In this document: positions 1 through 9,019 of the stretch, one piece after another | Layout: the number at the start of each line of letters is the position of its first letter | Numbering within the stretch: the first letter of the stretch is position 1 | DNA from: Microbispora triticiradicis | GTDB lineage: Bacteria > Actinomycetota > Actinomycetes > Streptosporangiales > Streptosporangiaceae | DNA length: 46,621 bases | Direction of reading: 5' to 3' | Assembly: GCA_003260025.2 (NCBI GenBank) | Contig: QFZU02000039.1 | Location: forward strand, 1 to 46,621 | The notes under the pieces: model-generated | Databases searched by the model: none | Told to the model about the DNA's origin: nothing | The model's input: the letters and a program-made list of their open reading frames with translations, nothing else | Translations under genes and position numbers: made by a program

Positions 1-1
1 C

Positions 2-1036
2 GTCGAACTCCGCAACCGCCTCACCACCACAACCCACCTCCGACTCCCCGCCACCCTCACCTTCGACCACCCCACCCCCGAGGCCGTCGCGGCGTACCTC
101 GACCGTGAGCTGCCCGGCTCCGCCGAGGACCCGGCCGGTGCGGCCCGCCGTACCGGATCAGCTCCGACGGGAGGGCTCGCCGCGCTGCACCGCCGCATGC
201 ACGAGACGGGCAAGCACGACGAGGCGGCGGGGCTGCTGGTCGCGGCATCGCACGTACGCGAGCACTTCGCCGCGCCGGACCGGGACCGGCACGCGCTGCC
301 CCCGGTCAGGCTCGCGACCGGGCCCGGCCGCGTCTCCGTGGTCTGCTTCCCCGCGCTCAGCGCGATCTCCGGGCCGCACGAGTACTCCCGGTTCGGGCAG
401 GCGTTCCGGGACGACCGGAACGTGTACGTCGTGCCGTCGCCGGGGTTCACCGACGGGGAGGACGACCTGCTGCCCGGCTCGCTGGAGACGCTGATCCAGA
501 TGAACGTCGAGGGCCTGCGCCGGTGCGTGGCCGACGACGAGCCGTTCGTGGTCGTCGGCCGTTCCATGGGCGGCGCCGTGGCGCACGCCGTGACCCTCGC
601 CCTGGAGGAGCAGGGCCTTCGACCGGCGGGGCTGGCGCTGATCGACAGCTACCCGATCGACGCCTCCGCCCAGGAGGGCATGGAGTGGTGGCAGGGCGCC
701 ATGATCGGCGGCATGCTCGAACGCATCGACCGCTTCGACATGACGCTGCACGACACCAGGCTGACGACGATGGGCGCCTACAACCGGTTGTTCATCGGCT
801 GGCAGCCGAAGCCCCTGGACACGCCGATCCTGCTGCTGCGGGCCGTGGAGCCGCTGCGCGGCACCACGGTCGACCCGGCCGATCCAGCGCGCTGGCAGGC
901 GTACTGGCCGGTGTCGCACGAGACGGCCGACATCCCCGGCGACCACTTCACCACGCTGGAGGAGCACGCGGGCACGACCGCGGAGGCGATCCGCACCTGG
1001 ATCGGCACGCTCCGCCTCGACGAGCCGGCGGCGTGA
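2..1036 (+). CDS. Type I polyketide synthase, C-terminal end (ACP tail plus thioesterase), partial
   Basis: The reading frame is open from base 2, so this is the 3' end of a gene that starts outside the window; 344 residues are visible. The first ~40 residues (VELRNRL, then [19 protein letters not shown]) are the last helices of an acyl carrier protein; the phosphopantetheine serine lies upstream. After a linker follows a type I thioesterase: GRSMGG is the GxSxG nucleophile elbow, the Asp of LIDSYPID is the likely acid, and GDHFTT carries the catalytic His. It would release the finished polyketide chain by hydrolysis or macrolactonisation. The rest of the cluster must lie to the left; nothing to the right is clearly a tailoring gene, so this is probably the right edge of a biosynthetic cluster. 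Family assignment is firm; the product is unknown. Confidence 0.93.
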   Translation, partial: VELRNRLTTTTHLRLPATLTFDHPTPEAVAAYLDRELPGSAEDPAGAARRTGSAPTGGLAALHRRMHETGKHDEAAGLLVAASHVREHFAAPDRDRHALPPVRLATGPGRVSVVCFPALSAISGPHEYSRFGQAFRDDRNVYVVPSPGFTDGEDDLLPGSLETLIQMNVEGLRRCVADDEPFVVVGRSMGGAVAHAVTLALEEQGLRPAGLALIDSYPIDASAQEGMEWWQGAMIGGMLERIDRFDMTLHDTRLTTMGAYNRLFIGWQPKPLDTPILLLRAVEPLRGTTVDPADPARWQAYWPVSHETADIPGDHFTTLEEHAGTTAEAIRTWIGTLRLDEPAA

Positions 1037-1066
1037 GCCGTCCCTCGGCCGCCGGGACAGGTCAGA

Positions 1067-1735
1067 TCAGGCGGAGGCGGTCCCGTCCGCGCCGGCGGCT
1101 CTTCCCGCGCGGGGCAGGACCCGCTGGACGGCCTCGCGGGAGCCGGTGACCAGCAGCCCCTGCTCCTCGGCGTCGTCGAGGGCGACGCTGCCGCTGAAGA
1201 GGGCGAGGACGCGCGGTGGCGGGCCGGTGATCGTCGCGTCGGCGTCCGGGTCGGTTCCCAGGCGGAGCGAGACCCGGCCGCCGTCGGCGTCGATCACCAC
1301 CGCCTGGTCCCCGGCGCGGATCTGGATCGAGACCGAGGGCCGATCGGGTTCGTGGTCGGCGAGGAACATCCGGACCGGCAGGCGCAGCCACTGGCCGAGA
1401 AAGGCGTCCTCGGGCCGGTAGTCGCGCATCAGGGGCACGCCCCAGCGGCCGAGCGCGGAAAGGACCGGCTCCAGTTCGCCTCCGCGATCGGTGAGCCGGA
1501 ACAAGGTGGTGGCGATCGGAGGCGGGGCGTCCTCGCGTTCCACGAGACCGGCGGCCTCCATCTCGCGCAGGCGGTCCGCGAGCAGGTTCGTGGCGATTCC
1601 CGGCAGCCCGGAGCGCAGGTCCGTGTAGCGGGAGGGACCACGGGCCAGAAGCTCACGAACGATCAACAGCGTCCACCGATCACCGATGACGTCGAGGGCC
1701 TTGGCCACGGAGCAGTACTGACCATAGGAGCGCAC
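1067..1735 (-). CDS. HxlR-family transcriptional regulator with SCP2-like C-terminal domain
   Basis: 222 residues. Residues ~1-100 form an HxlR/MarR-like winged helix (SVAKALDVIGDRWTLLIVRELL, then the DLRSGLPGIATNLLADRLREME recognition region and RLTDRGGELEPVLSALGRWG). Residues ~115-215 look like a sterol-carrier/SCP2-type pocket (SIQIRAGDQAVVIDADGG, later ATITGPPPRVLALFSGSV), an arrangement known from actinobacterial HxlR proteins and probably a ligand site. The gene is divergent from the MFS pump at 1815, with 79 bp between starts and a small inverted repeat in the gap, so it probably represses the pump and the following hydrolase in response to a hydrophobic compound. The inducer is not deducible. 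Confidence 0.9.
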   Translation of the reverse strand: MRSYGQYCSVAKALDVIGDRWTLLIVRELLARGPSRYTDLRSGLPGIATNLLADRLREMEAAGLVEREDAPPPIATTLFRLTDRGGELEPVLSALGRWGVPLMRDYRPEDAFLGQWLRLPVRMFLADHEPDRPSVSIQIRAGDQAVVIDADGGRVSLRLGTDPDADATITGPPPRVLALFSGSVALDDAEEQGLLVTGSREAVQRVLPRAGRAAGADGTASA

Positions 1736-1778
1736 GCCGCCAGCCTACCAGGAGCACTTGAGAGAATCACACACTCGC

Positions 1779-1807
1779 TTGACTTTCTTGTCTAAGCACT
1801 TTAGAAG
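1779..1807 (+). promoter_or_regulatory. Putative promoter and HxlR operator upstream of the MFS pump
   Basis: TTGACT (1779-1784) is followed after 17 bp by TAGAAG (1802-1807), and the ATG at 1815 lies 7 nt later, fitting a leaderless actinobacterial transcript. An inverted repeat, TCTAA-GCACT-TTAGA (1791-1805), covers the -10 region and is a natural site for the divergent HxlR regulator. Assigned by eye from spacing and symmetry only. Confidence 0.5.
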
Positions 1808-1814
1808 TACGTCC

Positions 1815-3293
1815 ATGGCTTCTCTCGACAGGCGGGCCGCCGCCGCGGACGCGGATCCGTCCTCAGGCCCGCCCCCCTTCGCCCCGTCCCCGGGCGCCGG
1901 TCACCCACGTGCCGTCTTCGCCGTGCTGGCGCTGGCGGTGTTCGTCTCCACGCTCGACGTGTTCATCGTCAACATCGCCGTCCCGGCGATTCAGGCCGAC
2001 TTCGCGCACTCCACCGTGGCCGACGTGTCCTGGGTCCTGAACGCCTACGCGATCGTCTTCGCCGCTCTGCTGGTGCCCGCCGGCAAACTCGGCGACGTCG
2101 TCGGCCGGCGCCGGGTCTTCACGGCCGGCCTGCTCGCGTTCGGCCTGGGTTCGGCCCTGTGCGCGGTCGCACCGTCCCTCGGGTTCCTCATCGCCGCCCG
2201 CGTCCTGCAGGGAGCCGGAGCCGCCGCGATCACCCCGGCCTCACTCGGCCTTCTGCTGCCCTCCATCCCACCGCGGCGCCGGGCGGCCGCGATCGGCGCC
2301 TGGTCCGCCCTGGGCGCGGTGGGCGCCGCCTCGGGCCCGTCACTGGGCGGGCTCCTCACTCAGGTCGGCTGGCACTGGATCTTCATCGTCAACGTTCCCC
2401 TGACCGTGATCGTGCTCGCCGGCGCGTATCGCGTGCTGCCCGAGATCCGCGATCCCGCCCGTCCGCCGCTGCCCGACGGTCTCGGCACCGTCATCCTCGT
2501 CGCCGCCGTCTCCCTCGCCGATCTCGGCCTCGTCCAGGGGCACTCGTGGCACTGGGACGGACGGGTGGTCGGCTGCTTCGCCGCCGCCGTCGTGCTCGCG
2601 GCCGTGTTCGCGGCGCGCTCCCGGCGTCACCGCGCCCCGGTCCTGGAGCTGAGCATCGTGCGCGTCCCGGCGTTCGCGCTGTCGAGCCTGTCGGCGGCCC
2701 TGTTCTCCGCCGCGTTCTCGGCGATGCTGCTCGCCAACGTGCTCTTCCTCACCGGGACCTGGCACTACTCGATCCTGCGGGCCGGGCTGGCCCTGACTCC
2801 CGGACCCGTCGCGGCCGCGGTGTGCGCGCCGTTCGCCGGCAGGCTCGCGCAGCGCGTCGGGCCCGGACTCGTCGGCGGCGCGGGCGCCCTGCTGTTCGGA
2901 ACCGGTTCGGTGATGTGGGTCGCGTTCATCGGAGCGGAGCCCGCCTACTGGTCCCTGTTCCTCCCCGCCATGCTCATCGGCGGCAGCGGAGTGGGCCTGG
3001 CCCTGCCCGCGTTCACGATCGCCGCCACCTCCACCCTGGCGCCACGGACGCTGGCCACCGGCATCGGCGCCCAGACCATGTTCCGCCAGATCGGTTCGGC
3101 CCTCGGCGTCGCCGCCTTCGTCGCCGTCTTCGGCACCCCCACAGCGTCCACCGTGATCGGCGCCCACGACGACGTCCGGTGGTTCATGATCGCCACCGCG
3201 GCGGGCGCCGCCCTCGCCCTCGCACTCATCCGCCGGCCACGCCCCGGCGCGACCGGCACGCCGGATGCGGCCGACCGGCACCCGGCCGGCTGA
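1815..3293 (+). CDS. MFS drug-efflux transporter, DHA2/EmrB type
   Basis: 492 residues from the ATG at 1815. A TTG at 1758 is in frame but lies upstream of the putative promoter, so the ATG is preferred. After ~32 polar residues the first membrane segment carries FVSTLDVFIVNIAVPAIQ, the motif of DHA2 14-TM proton-driven multidrug pumps. GKLGDVVGRRRVF is the loop 2-3 signature (motif A), and ASGPSLGGLL matches antiporter motif C. Length and the many hydrophobic segments fit a complete 14-TM protein. The metallo-hydrolase at 3316 starts 22 bp downstream on the same strand and is probably co-transcribed, so pump and enzyme may deal with the same amphipathic or toxic compound under HxlR control. 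Substrate unknown. Confidence 0.92.
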   Translation: MASLDRRAAAADADPSSGPPPFAPSPGAGHPRAVFAVLALAVFVSTLDVFIVNIAVPAIQADFAHSTVADVSWVLNAYAIVFAALLVPAGKLGDVVGRRRVFTAGLLAFGLGSALCAVAPSLGFLIAARVLQGAGAAAITPASLGLLLPSIPPRRRAAAIGAWSALGAVGAASGPSLGGLLTQVGWHWIFIVNVPLTVIVLAGAYRVLPEIRDPARPPLPDGLGTVILVAAVSLADLGLVQGHSWHWDGRVVGCFAAAVVLAAVFAARSRRHRAPVLELSIVRVPAFALSSLSAALFSAAFSAMLLANVLFLTGTWHYSILRAGLALTPGPVAAAVCAPFAGRLAQRVGPGLVGGAGALLFGTGSVMWVAFIGAEPAYWSLFLPAMLIGGSGVGLALPAFTIAATSTLAPRTLATGIGAQTMFRQIGSALGVAAFVAVFGTPTASTVIGAHDDVRWFMIATAAGAALALALIRRPRPGATGTPDAADRHPAG

Positions 3294-3315
3294 CGACACG
3301 ATCAGGAGAAGAGAC

Positions 3316-4998
3316 ATGAACGGTGAGATCGCGGCGCTCTCCCAGGTGGCCACGTGGCCGAACGCGGACCGGCGCGTCAGAATCGTGCTGGCGAACCAGT
3401 TCAGGGCCGCCGGGCTCGACATGGAGGGGTTCGAGTTCTTCTCGGACCTGTCGTCCCGGACGCCGGGCGACGGGCTCCTGCTGGCGCTCGCCGGCGCCTT
3501 CCAGGCCCGTCTGGACGGCCAGGCCGGGGCGGCGATCGCCAAGCTCGACGCCGCCACCTCCCTGGACCTCGGGCTGCCCCACTACTACCGCGGAACCTCC
3601 CTGGCCGGCCTGCCCGGATGCGCGGGCCGCGCGGAGACCGTGGTCGCGGACCTGGAGTTCGTCCTCATGGTCAAGGACCAGTTCCCGCCGGGCTTCATGC
3701 GGCCCGTCCACGCCGCGCTGTCACGCGCGTACGACCTGCTCGGCCGCACCGAGGAGGCCGCACGGGCGCGCGGGCGCGCCGGTGACCCGGCCACCGACCA
3801 CCTGATCACCGACCACTGGGGGAGCCCCGAAGACGGGTTCCGTTTCGTCCCCCGGCGCATGGTCGAACACGCACCGGGCGTCCACGTGGCGCAGGGTTAC
3901 GACTTCGCCGATGTCGGCTTCGTCCTCACCGGCACCGGGGTGGTCGCCGTCGACGCCGCGAGCACACCCGAGCACGCGGCCGCGGCCCTCCGCGACCTTC
4001 GCGAGATCACCGACCTGCCGGTCACGCACGTGATCCTCACGCATGCCCACTGGGACCACATCGGCGGACTCGAGGCGCTCACGGCCGACGGCGCCGAGGT
4101 GATCGCCCAGGCGAACTTCCCCCACGAACTCGCGCTCCAGAGCTCCGGCCCGCCGCCGCTCGGCTACTACCTCCCGGTCGGGCACGACCGCCGCGCCCGG
4201 GTCGAGCCCGATCGGCTCGTGCACGACGTGGAGAAGCTGACGATCGGCGGAGTGGACTTCACCCTCGTCCCGGTTCCGGGAGGCGAGACCGAGGACGGGC
4301 TGGTCGTTCACCTCCCAAGCCTGGAAGTGGCCTTCATCGGCGACATGTGCATGCCCTATCTCGGCGCGCCGACCCTCGCGGAAGGCTCCCCGCAGGGCCT
4401 GTTCCAAGCCATGCAGACGGTCATGGACCTGCACCCGCGCAAGCTCGTCCACGGGCATCCCGCGCTGACCGAGAACTACACGATCGAGGCCTTCCCCGGG
4501 CTGCTGGCGGCGCTGCGCGACCTGGAGGGGGTCATCACGGCCGGAATCTCGGACGGTCTGACGCTCACCGAGATCCTTCGGCTCGACCATCTTCCGGCGA
4601 GCCTCAGGGACCATCCCGCCTCGGTCATGCCCTACCTGGTCACCCGCGACAACTTCATCCAGCGCGTGCACCGCCAGCGGACCGGATACTGGCACCGGAG
4701 CGGTGAGGGAGTCGAGCGCTTCACGTCCGGCGAACTGTCGGCCGCCGTGGACCTGCTGGGCGGCGGGAGCGCCTCGGCCTTCGTCACGGCGGGACTCGAA
4801 CTCGCCCGGCGCGGCGAGCACCCACTGGCCCTGCACATCGTCGACCTCGGCCTGCTCAGCCACCCCGGCGTTCCCGAACTCGCCGGCCTGCGGCAGAGCC
4901 TGCTGCAGTCGATGGTCGCGCGGAACCAGATGCTCAACCCGTTCAAGTTCATGCATTACGCCTCGCTCGCCGGCCTCGAACTGGAACCGGCCGGCTGA
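3316..4998 (+). CDS. Metallo-beta-lactamase-fold hydrolase, alkylsulfatase-like
   Basis: 560 residues; the ATG at 3316 has AGGAGAAGAG just upstream. Residues ~1-175 are helical and alanine-rich (TPR-like). The MBL core spans ~180-420, with the zinc motif THAHWDH (H243, H245, D247, H248), GDMCMP and HGHP. The usual PGH ligand motif reads VPGGETED here, which resembles SdsA/BDS1-type alkylsulfatases, where PGTE replaces PGH. The C-terminal ~130 residues form another helical domain. It probably cleaves an ester or sulfate ester in the cytoplasm (no signal peptide seen), together with the upstream pump. It could instead be an MBL hydrolase of unrelated specificity; the fold is secure, the substrate is not. 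Confidence 0.85.
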   Translation: MNGEIAALSQVATWPNADRRVRIVLANQFRAAGLDMEGFEFFSDLSSRTPGDGLLLALAGAFQARLDGQAGAAIAKLDAATSLDLGLPHYYRGTSLAGLPGCAGRAETVVADLEFVLMVKDQFPPGFMRPVHAALSRAYDLLGRTEEAARARGRAGDPATDHLITDHWGSPEDGFRFVPRRMVEHAPGVHVAQGYDFADVGFVLTGTGVVAVDAASTPEHAAAALRDLREITDLPVTHVILTHAHWDHIGGLEALTADGAEVIAQANFPHELALQSSGPPPLGYYLPVGHDRRARVEPDRLVHDVEKLTIGGVDFTLVPVPGGETEDGLVVHLPSLEVAFIGDMCMPYLGAPTLAEGSPQGLFQAMQTVMDLHPRKLVHGHPALTENYTIEAFPGLLAALRDLEGVITAGISDGLTLTEILRLDHLPASLRDHPASVMPYLVTRDNFIQRVHRQRTGYWHRSGEGVERFTSGELSAAVDLLGGGSASAFVTAGLELARRGEHPLALHIVDLGLLSHPGVPELAGLRQSLLQSMVARNQMLNPFKFMHYASLAGLELEPAG

Positions 4999-5116
4999 TC
5001 CCGCACTCGGCGGCGCCGGACGTGAAAGTTTCGGGTGCCCTGGGCGGGGCGGACGGCCGGGGGCGAGGTCACCGCGGGTGGGTGAGCCGGCGGGGCGGGC
5101 CGGGCGTTGCCCCCCT

Positions 5117-5142
5117 CCCCGGACCGCGTCTATGGTCCGGGG
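5117..5142. promoter_or_regulatory. Perfect 9-bp inverted repeat in the 295-bp gap before the GH43 gene
   Basis: CCCCGGACC and GGTCCGGGG flank an 8-nt centre (GCGTCTAT). It lies 118 bp after the metallo-hydrolase stop and 151 bp before the glycosidase start. It could be a stem-loop terminator without a U-tract, or an operator: the loop plus right arm contains TATGGT, a passable -10. Nothing else stands out in 4999-5293 apart from the ribosome-binding site AGGTGAGG at 5281. Confidence 0.45.
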
Positions 5143-5293
5143 ACGCCCGAAGCCGAAGATCGACGCTCCGCCTCCGCGGCCACGTGACGCCAACGCTTCG
5201 CCTGGTTCCTCACCGCGGCCCCCGTCCGGGCCTGGCCGGCGGGGCGGCGCCGATCGCGGCCCCGCCCGTCCCGTCCACCCAGGTGAGGCACCC

Positions 5294-6691
5294 ATGAGAC
5301 GCATGCGCGCGTGGTTCACGGCGCTCGGCACGGCCGTCCTGACGATCGCCGGGCTGATCATGCCCGCACCGGTCTTCGCCGCCCCCGCGACGCTTCGCCC
5401 CGGCGTCCTGTGGTACGACACGGCGGGCAACCGGCTGCAGGCGCACGGCGCCGGGGTCTTCAAGGTCGGCTCGACGTACTACATGGTCGGCGAGGACAAG
5501 ACCGCGGGCGCGACGTTCACCGCGGTCGCCTGCTACTCCTCGACCGACCTGGCCACCTGGACCCGGCAGGGCAACGCGCTGAGCCGGCAGAGCAGCGGAG
5601 ACCTCGCCGCCGGGCGCATCGTGGAGCGGCCGAAGGTGATCTACAACTCGTCGACCGGCCAGTACGTGATGTGGGTGCACATCGACAACTCCTCCTACGG
5701 GGACGCGCGGGCCGGGGTGGCCACCAGCCCGACACCGTGCGGGCCGTACACCTACCGCGGCTCCTCGCGTCCGCTCGGGTTCGAGAGCCGGGACCTGGGC
5801 CTGTTCAAGGACGACGACGGCACGGCGTACCTGCTGACCGAGGACCGTGCCCACGGCCTGCGCATCGACCGGCTGTCCGCCGACTACACCCAGGCGGTGA
5901 GCACGACGGCGGTGCTCGCCGACCTGGAGTCCCCGGCGATGGTCAAGGTGAACGGACGATACTTCCTGTTCGCCTCGCACCTGACGGGCTGGTCCACCAA
6001 CGACAACGCGTACGCCACCGCGACCTCCCTGTCCGGGCCGTGGAGCGGCTTCACCACGTTCGCCCCCAACGGCAGCCGCACGTTCGACTCCCAGACCTCC
6101 TCCGTCGTGCCGGTCACGGGGTCGTCGGGCACCACGTACGTCTACGTCGGCGACCGGTGGAACCCGAACGACCTCAACAGCTCGACGCCCGTCTGGCTGC
6201 CGCTCACGATCAGCGGTTCCACCGCCTCGATGAGCGCGTTCTACGACTCCTGGACCATCGACACGGCGACCGGCACCTGGGCGGCCACGTCGACTCCGCC
6301 GCAGAGCTTCACGCTGGTCGGCGCCCAGTCGGGGCGCTGCCTCGACGTCGCCGGCGGGGCCGCGAACAACGGCTCGACCCTCCAGATCTACGACTGCAAC
6401 GGCGGCGCGGGCCAGAAGTGGTCGCTGACCTCCTCCGGGGAACTGCGCACGTTCGGCGGCACGAAGTGCCTCGACGTGTTCGACCAGCGGACCACGGCGG
6501 GCGCCCCGGTGGGCATCTGGGACTGCAACGGCGGCGCCAACCAGAGGTGGACGGTCAACTCCAGCGGCACCGTCGTCGGCGTCCAGTCGGGCCTGTGCCT
6601 GGACGTGAACGGCAACCAGACGGCCAACGGCACCAAGGTGCAGATGTGGACGTGCAACGGCGGCGCGAACCAGCGGTGGACCCGCACCTGA
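5294..6691 (+). CDS. Secreted GH43 glycosidase (exo-beta-1,3-galactanase-like) with ricin-type CBM13
   Basis: 465 residues; ATG at 5294 with AGGTGAGG before it. A signal peptide (RRMRAW, hydrophobic stretch, cleavage near PVFA|AP at residue 29/30) shows export. Residues ~35-330 form a five-bladed GH43 catalytic domain. ERPKVIYN (E111), LESPAM (E212) and DSQTSS (Q267) match the acid/base pattern of subfamily GH43_24, where a glutamine replaces the usual Asp base; this is by analogy with characterised galactanases. Residues ~335-465 are a CBM13 beta-trefoil with three QxW repeats (QKW, QRW, QRW), each preceded by CLDV. Likely substrate: the beta-1,3-galactan backbone of plant arabinogalactan. 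No sugar transporter sits next to it. Confidence 0.88.
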   Translation: MRRMRAWFTALGTAVLTIAGLIMPAPVFAAPATLRPGVLWYDTAGNRLQAHGAGVFKVGSTYYMVGEDKTAGATFTAVACYSSTDLATWTRQGNALSRQSSGDLAAGRIVERPKVIYNSSTGQYVMWVHIDNSSYGDARAGVATSPTPCGPYTYRGSSRPLGFESRDLGLFKDDDGTAYLLTEDRAHGLRIDRLSADYTQAVSTTAVLADLESPAMVKVNGRYFLFASHLTGWSTNDNAYATATSLSGPWSGFTTFAPNGSRTFDSQTSSVVPVTGSSGTTYVYVGDRWNPNDLNSSTPVWLPLTISGSTASMSAFYDSWTIDTATGTWAATSTPPQSFTLVGAQSGRCLDVAGGAANNGSTLQIYDCNGGAGQKWSLTSSGELRTFGGTKCLDVFDQRTTAGAPVGIWDCNGGANQRWTVNSSGTVVGVQSGLCLDVNGNQTANGTKVQMWTCNGGANQRWTRT

Positions 6692-6785
6692 GACCCCGCC
6701 GTACCTGAGACCTCGCGACCCCGCGCCTGAGCCCGGCGCCGGATACCCCGGCCCGGGCCCGGACGCGCGGGCGGGTCACGGCGGG

Positions 6786-8120
6786 TTACGGCGGGATCGC
6801 CTCGATCGCGGACCTCAGGCGGCGCAGCGCGGGCCCGAGGTCGTCCAGGGGCGGCGTGGCCAGCGCCAGCCGGATCGCGGGGGGACTCCAGGCGCCGGTG
6901 GCGAACGCGTCGGCGGTGGACACGAGGATCCCCTCCTCCGCGAGCACGGCCGCCACATGGTCGGGACGCTGGTGCGGCTCCAGGCCGAGCCAGACGATGT
7001 ACGACCCGGGGTGGGCGACGACGTCCATGCCGCCGAGCGCCGCCCGGGCGATGCTCTGCCGGACGGCGGCGTCCCGCCTGCGGGCCTCCTCCAGCCGGGT
7101 GACCGTGCCATCCGCGATCCAGCCGGTGGCGAGCGCGGTGACGAGCCCCGGCGCGCTCCACGCGGCCGAGCGCAGGCTCCTGGTCACGGCCCCGGCGAAC
7201 CGTCCGGGCACCACGGCGAAGCCGAACCGGAGCCCGGCCGCCACGTTCTTGGACAGGCCGGCGACGTAGCAGGTGCGCTCCGGGGCGAGGGCCCGCAGCG
7301 GAGGGGGCGGCGCGGCGTCGAGGAACGCGTACGTGCCGTCCTCGACGATCAGGCAGCCGGCGGCGCGGGCGATCTCGACGACGCGGGCGCGCCGCTCCCG
7401 GTCGAGGACCCAGCCGAGCGGGTTGTGCAGGGTGGGCATCGCGTAGATCGCGCGGACGGGCCGCGTGCGGCACAGCCGGTCGAGCGCGACGAGGTCGGGG
7501 CCCGCCGGGGTCACGGGCACCGGCGCGAGGTCGAGGCCGTGCGCCGCGGCGAGGAGCCTGATGCCGGGGTAGCTGAGCGCGTCGACGGCCAGCACGTCGC
7601 CGGGCCTGGTCAGCGCGCGCAGCACGGCGTCGAGCGCCTGCTGGGTCCCGCCCGTCAGCAGCACGTCGTCCGGCGCGGCGTCGATCCCGCGGTCGAGCAG
7701 GTAGGTGGCCACGACCGCGCGGTCGTGGCGGCGTCCGCCCGGAGGGTGCTGGCGGAGCAGCGACTCGACGTCCCCCGACGCGGCGAGGGTCCGCAGGGCC
7801 AGGCGCAGCGCGCCGGCCTGGTCCGGGGCCAGCGGCTGGTTGAACGACAGGTCGGCGACGCGCGGCACCGGCAGGGCGCGTGACGGTTCCGGCCCGTCGT
7901 AACCGGACCGGTGCCGGACGAACGTGCCGCGCCCCGGCTCCCCCACGACGAGCCCCATCGCCGCCAGTTCGGCGTAGGCGCGGGTGGCCGTGCCCAGCGC
8001 GATCCGCCGTTCGCGGGCGAGATCGCGGTGCGCCGGGAGCCGGGCTCCCGGCGGGAGCGCGCCGGAGCGGATCGCCGCCGCGAACTCGTCGACGATCCCC
8101 TTGTAGGACGGTGGCCGCAT
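6786..8120 (-). CDS. MocR/GntR-family regulator with aminotransferase-like domain
   Basis: 444 residues. Residues ~1-75 are a GntR winged helix (PSYKGIVDEFAAAIRSGALPPGARLPAHRDLA, then TRAYAELAAMGLVVGEPGRGTFV). Residues ~100-440 are a fold-type I PLP aminotransferase domain: LLTGGTQQALDAVLRAL, the Asp in IVEDGTYAFL, and the Schiff-base lysine in GLSKNVAAGLRFGF. MocR proteins usually use this domain to sense PLP or an amino compound rather than to catalyse. It is divergent from the enoyl-CoA hydratase, with a striking palindrome in the shared gap, so it probably controls that gene and itself. Confidence 0.92.
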   Translation of the reverse strand: MRPPSYKGIVDEFAAAIRSGALPPGARLPAHRDLARERRIALGTATRAYAELAAMGLVVGEPGRGTFVRHRSGYDGPEPSRALPVPRVADLSFNQPLAPDQAGALRLALRTLAASGDVESLLRQHPPGGRRHDRAVVATYLLDRGIDAAPDDVLLTGGTQQALDAVLRALTRPGDVLAVDALSYPGIRLLAAAHGLDLAPVPVTPAGPDLVALDRLCRTRPVRAIYAMPTLHNPLGWVLDRERRARVVEIARAAGCLIVEDGTYAFLDAAPPPPLRALAPERTCYVAGLSKNVAAGLRFGFAVVPGRFAGAVTRSLRSAAWSAPGLVTALATGWIADGTVTRLEEARRRDAAVRQSIARAALGGMDVVAHPGSYIVWLGLEPHQRPDHVAAVLAEEGILVSTADAFATGAWSPPAIRLALATPPLDDLGPALRRLRSAIEAIPP

Positions 8121-8136
8121 GCCGGGTGAGCCCTGT

Positions 8137-8166
8137 ATCTGGGACGATTTCTGGATCGTCCCAGAT
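8137..8166. promoter_or_regulatory. Operator: perfect 12-bp-arm inverted repeat between mocR-type gene and hydratase
   Basis: Left arm ATCTGGGACGAT (8137-8148), 6-nt centre TTCTGG, right arm ATCGTCCCAGAT (8155-8166), with no mismatch. It begins 17 bp upstream of the regulator start at 8120 and overlaps the region where the -35 of the hydratase promoter should lie. This is the expected place for a MocR dimer site acting on both divergent genes. Confidence 0.8.
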
Positions 8167-8175
8167 TACGGTTCC

Positions 8176-8181
8176 TAGGCT
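8176..8181 (+). promoter_or_regulatory. Putative -10 element of the enoyl-CoA hydratase gene
   Basis: TAGGCT just downstream of the palindrome. With a start point near 8188 the leader would be about 40 nt, and a regulator bound at 8137-8166 would cover the -35 position. No good -35 hexamer is visible. Confidence 0.4.
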
Positions 8182-8226
8182 CGGTGCGACCACCTCCCCG
8201 CGTACGGAGCGAACGGAGCCCCGGGC

Positions 8227-9000
8227 ATGACCATCCACGTGGAGCGGAACGACCACCTGGCGACGATCACGATCGACCGGGAACGCAAGCTCAACGCGCT
8301 CGACTATCCGGCCGTCGACGAGCTGCTCGCCGCGCTCGACCGGCTCGACGCCGACGACGCGGTCCGCGTGGTCGTGCTGACCGGCGCCGGCAGCAGGGCG
8401 TTCAGCGCCGGGGCGGACATCCCCTCCCTCGCGGCCAGCGTCGCGGGCGGGACCGAGCGCGCCCTGCGTGAGATCGTCCGCCGTGGTCACGCGCTGACCC
8501 GGCGGATCGAGGAGTTCCCCAAACCCGTGATCGTCGCGGTCAACGGGCTCGCCTACGGCGCCGGTTGCGAGATCGTCGAAGCCGCCCCGCTCGCGCTCGC
8601 CGCCGAGCACGCGGCGTTCGCCAAACCCGAGATCACCCTCGGGTTCCCTCCGCCGTTCGGCGGTTCCCAGCGGCTGCCGCGCCACGTGGGCCGCAAGCGC
8701 GGCCTGGAGATGATCCTGACCGGCGATCCGATCCCCGCCGCCAGGGCCGCCGAGATCGGACTGGTCAACGCCGTCGTGCCCGCCGCCGACCTGCTCGGCG
8801 CCGCGCGGGATCTGGCCGGCCGGATCGCCCGGCACGCGCCGACGGCCGTCGCGGCCTGCCTTCGGTCGGTCACCCGGGGGATCAACCTGCCGATCGACGA
8901 AGGGCTGGCGGTCGAGGCGGCCTGCTTCGCCGCCACCGTGCCCACCGACGGAGTGCGGGACGGCCTGCGCCGGTTCCTCGACCGCTCCGACCGCCCCTGA
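8227..9000 (+). CDS. Enoyl-CoA hydratase/isomerase (crotonase) family protein
   Basis: 257 residues, full length for the crotonase fold. The oxyanion-hole segments are present (FSAGADIPSLA and AYGAGCE). Both glutamates used by hydratases can be placed: the Glu of GAGCE and the Glu of AKPEITLGFPPPFGGSQRLPR. It should add water to a trans-2-enoyl-CoA, though the family also includes isomerases and lyases. It stands alone on this strand under the palindrome shared with the MocR regulator. That suggests control by an amine or B6-linked signal, perhaps in catabolism of an amino-acid-derived CoA thioester (inference). Confidence 0.88.
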   Translation: MTIHVERNDHLATITIDRERKLNALDYPAVDELLAALDRLDADDAVRVVVLTGAGSRAFSAGADIPSLAASVAGGTERALREIVRRGHALTRRIEEFPKPVIVAVNGLAYGAGCEIVEAAPLALAAEHAAFAKPEITLGFPPPFGGSQRLPRHVGRKRGLEMILTGDPIPAARAAEIGLVNAVVPAADLLGAARDLAGRIARHAPTAVAACLRSVTRGINLPIDEGLAVEAACFAATVPTDGVRDGLRRFLDRSDRP

Positions 9001-9019
9001 GGGCCGCAAGCGCCGGCCG

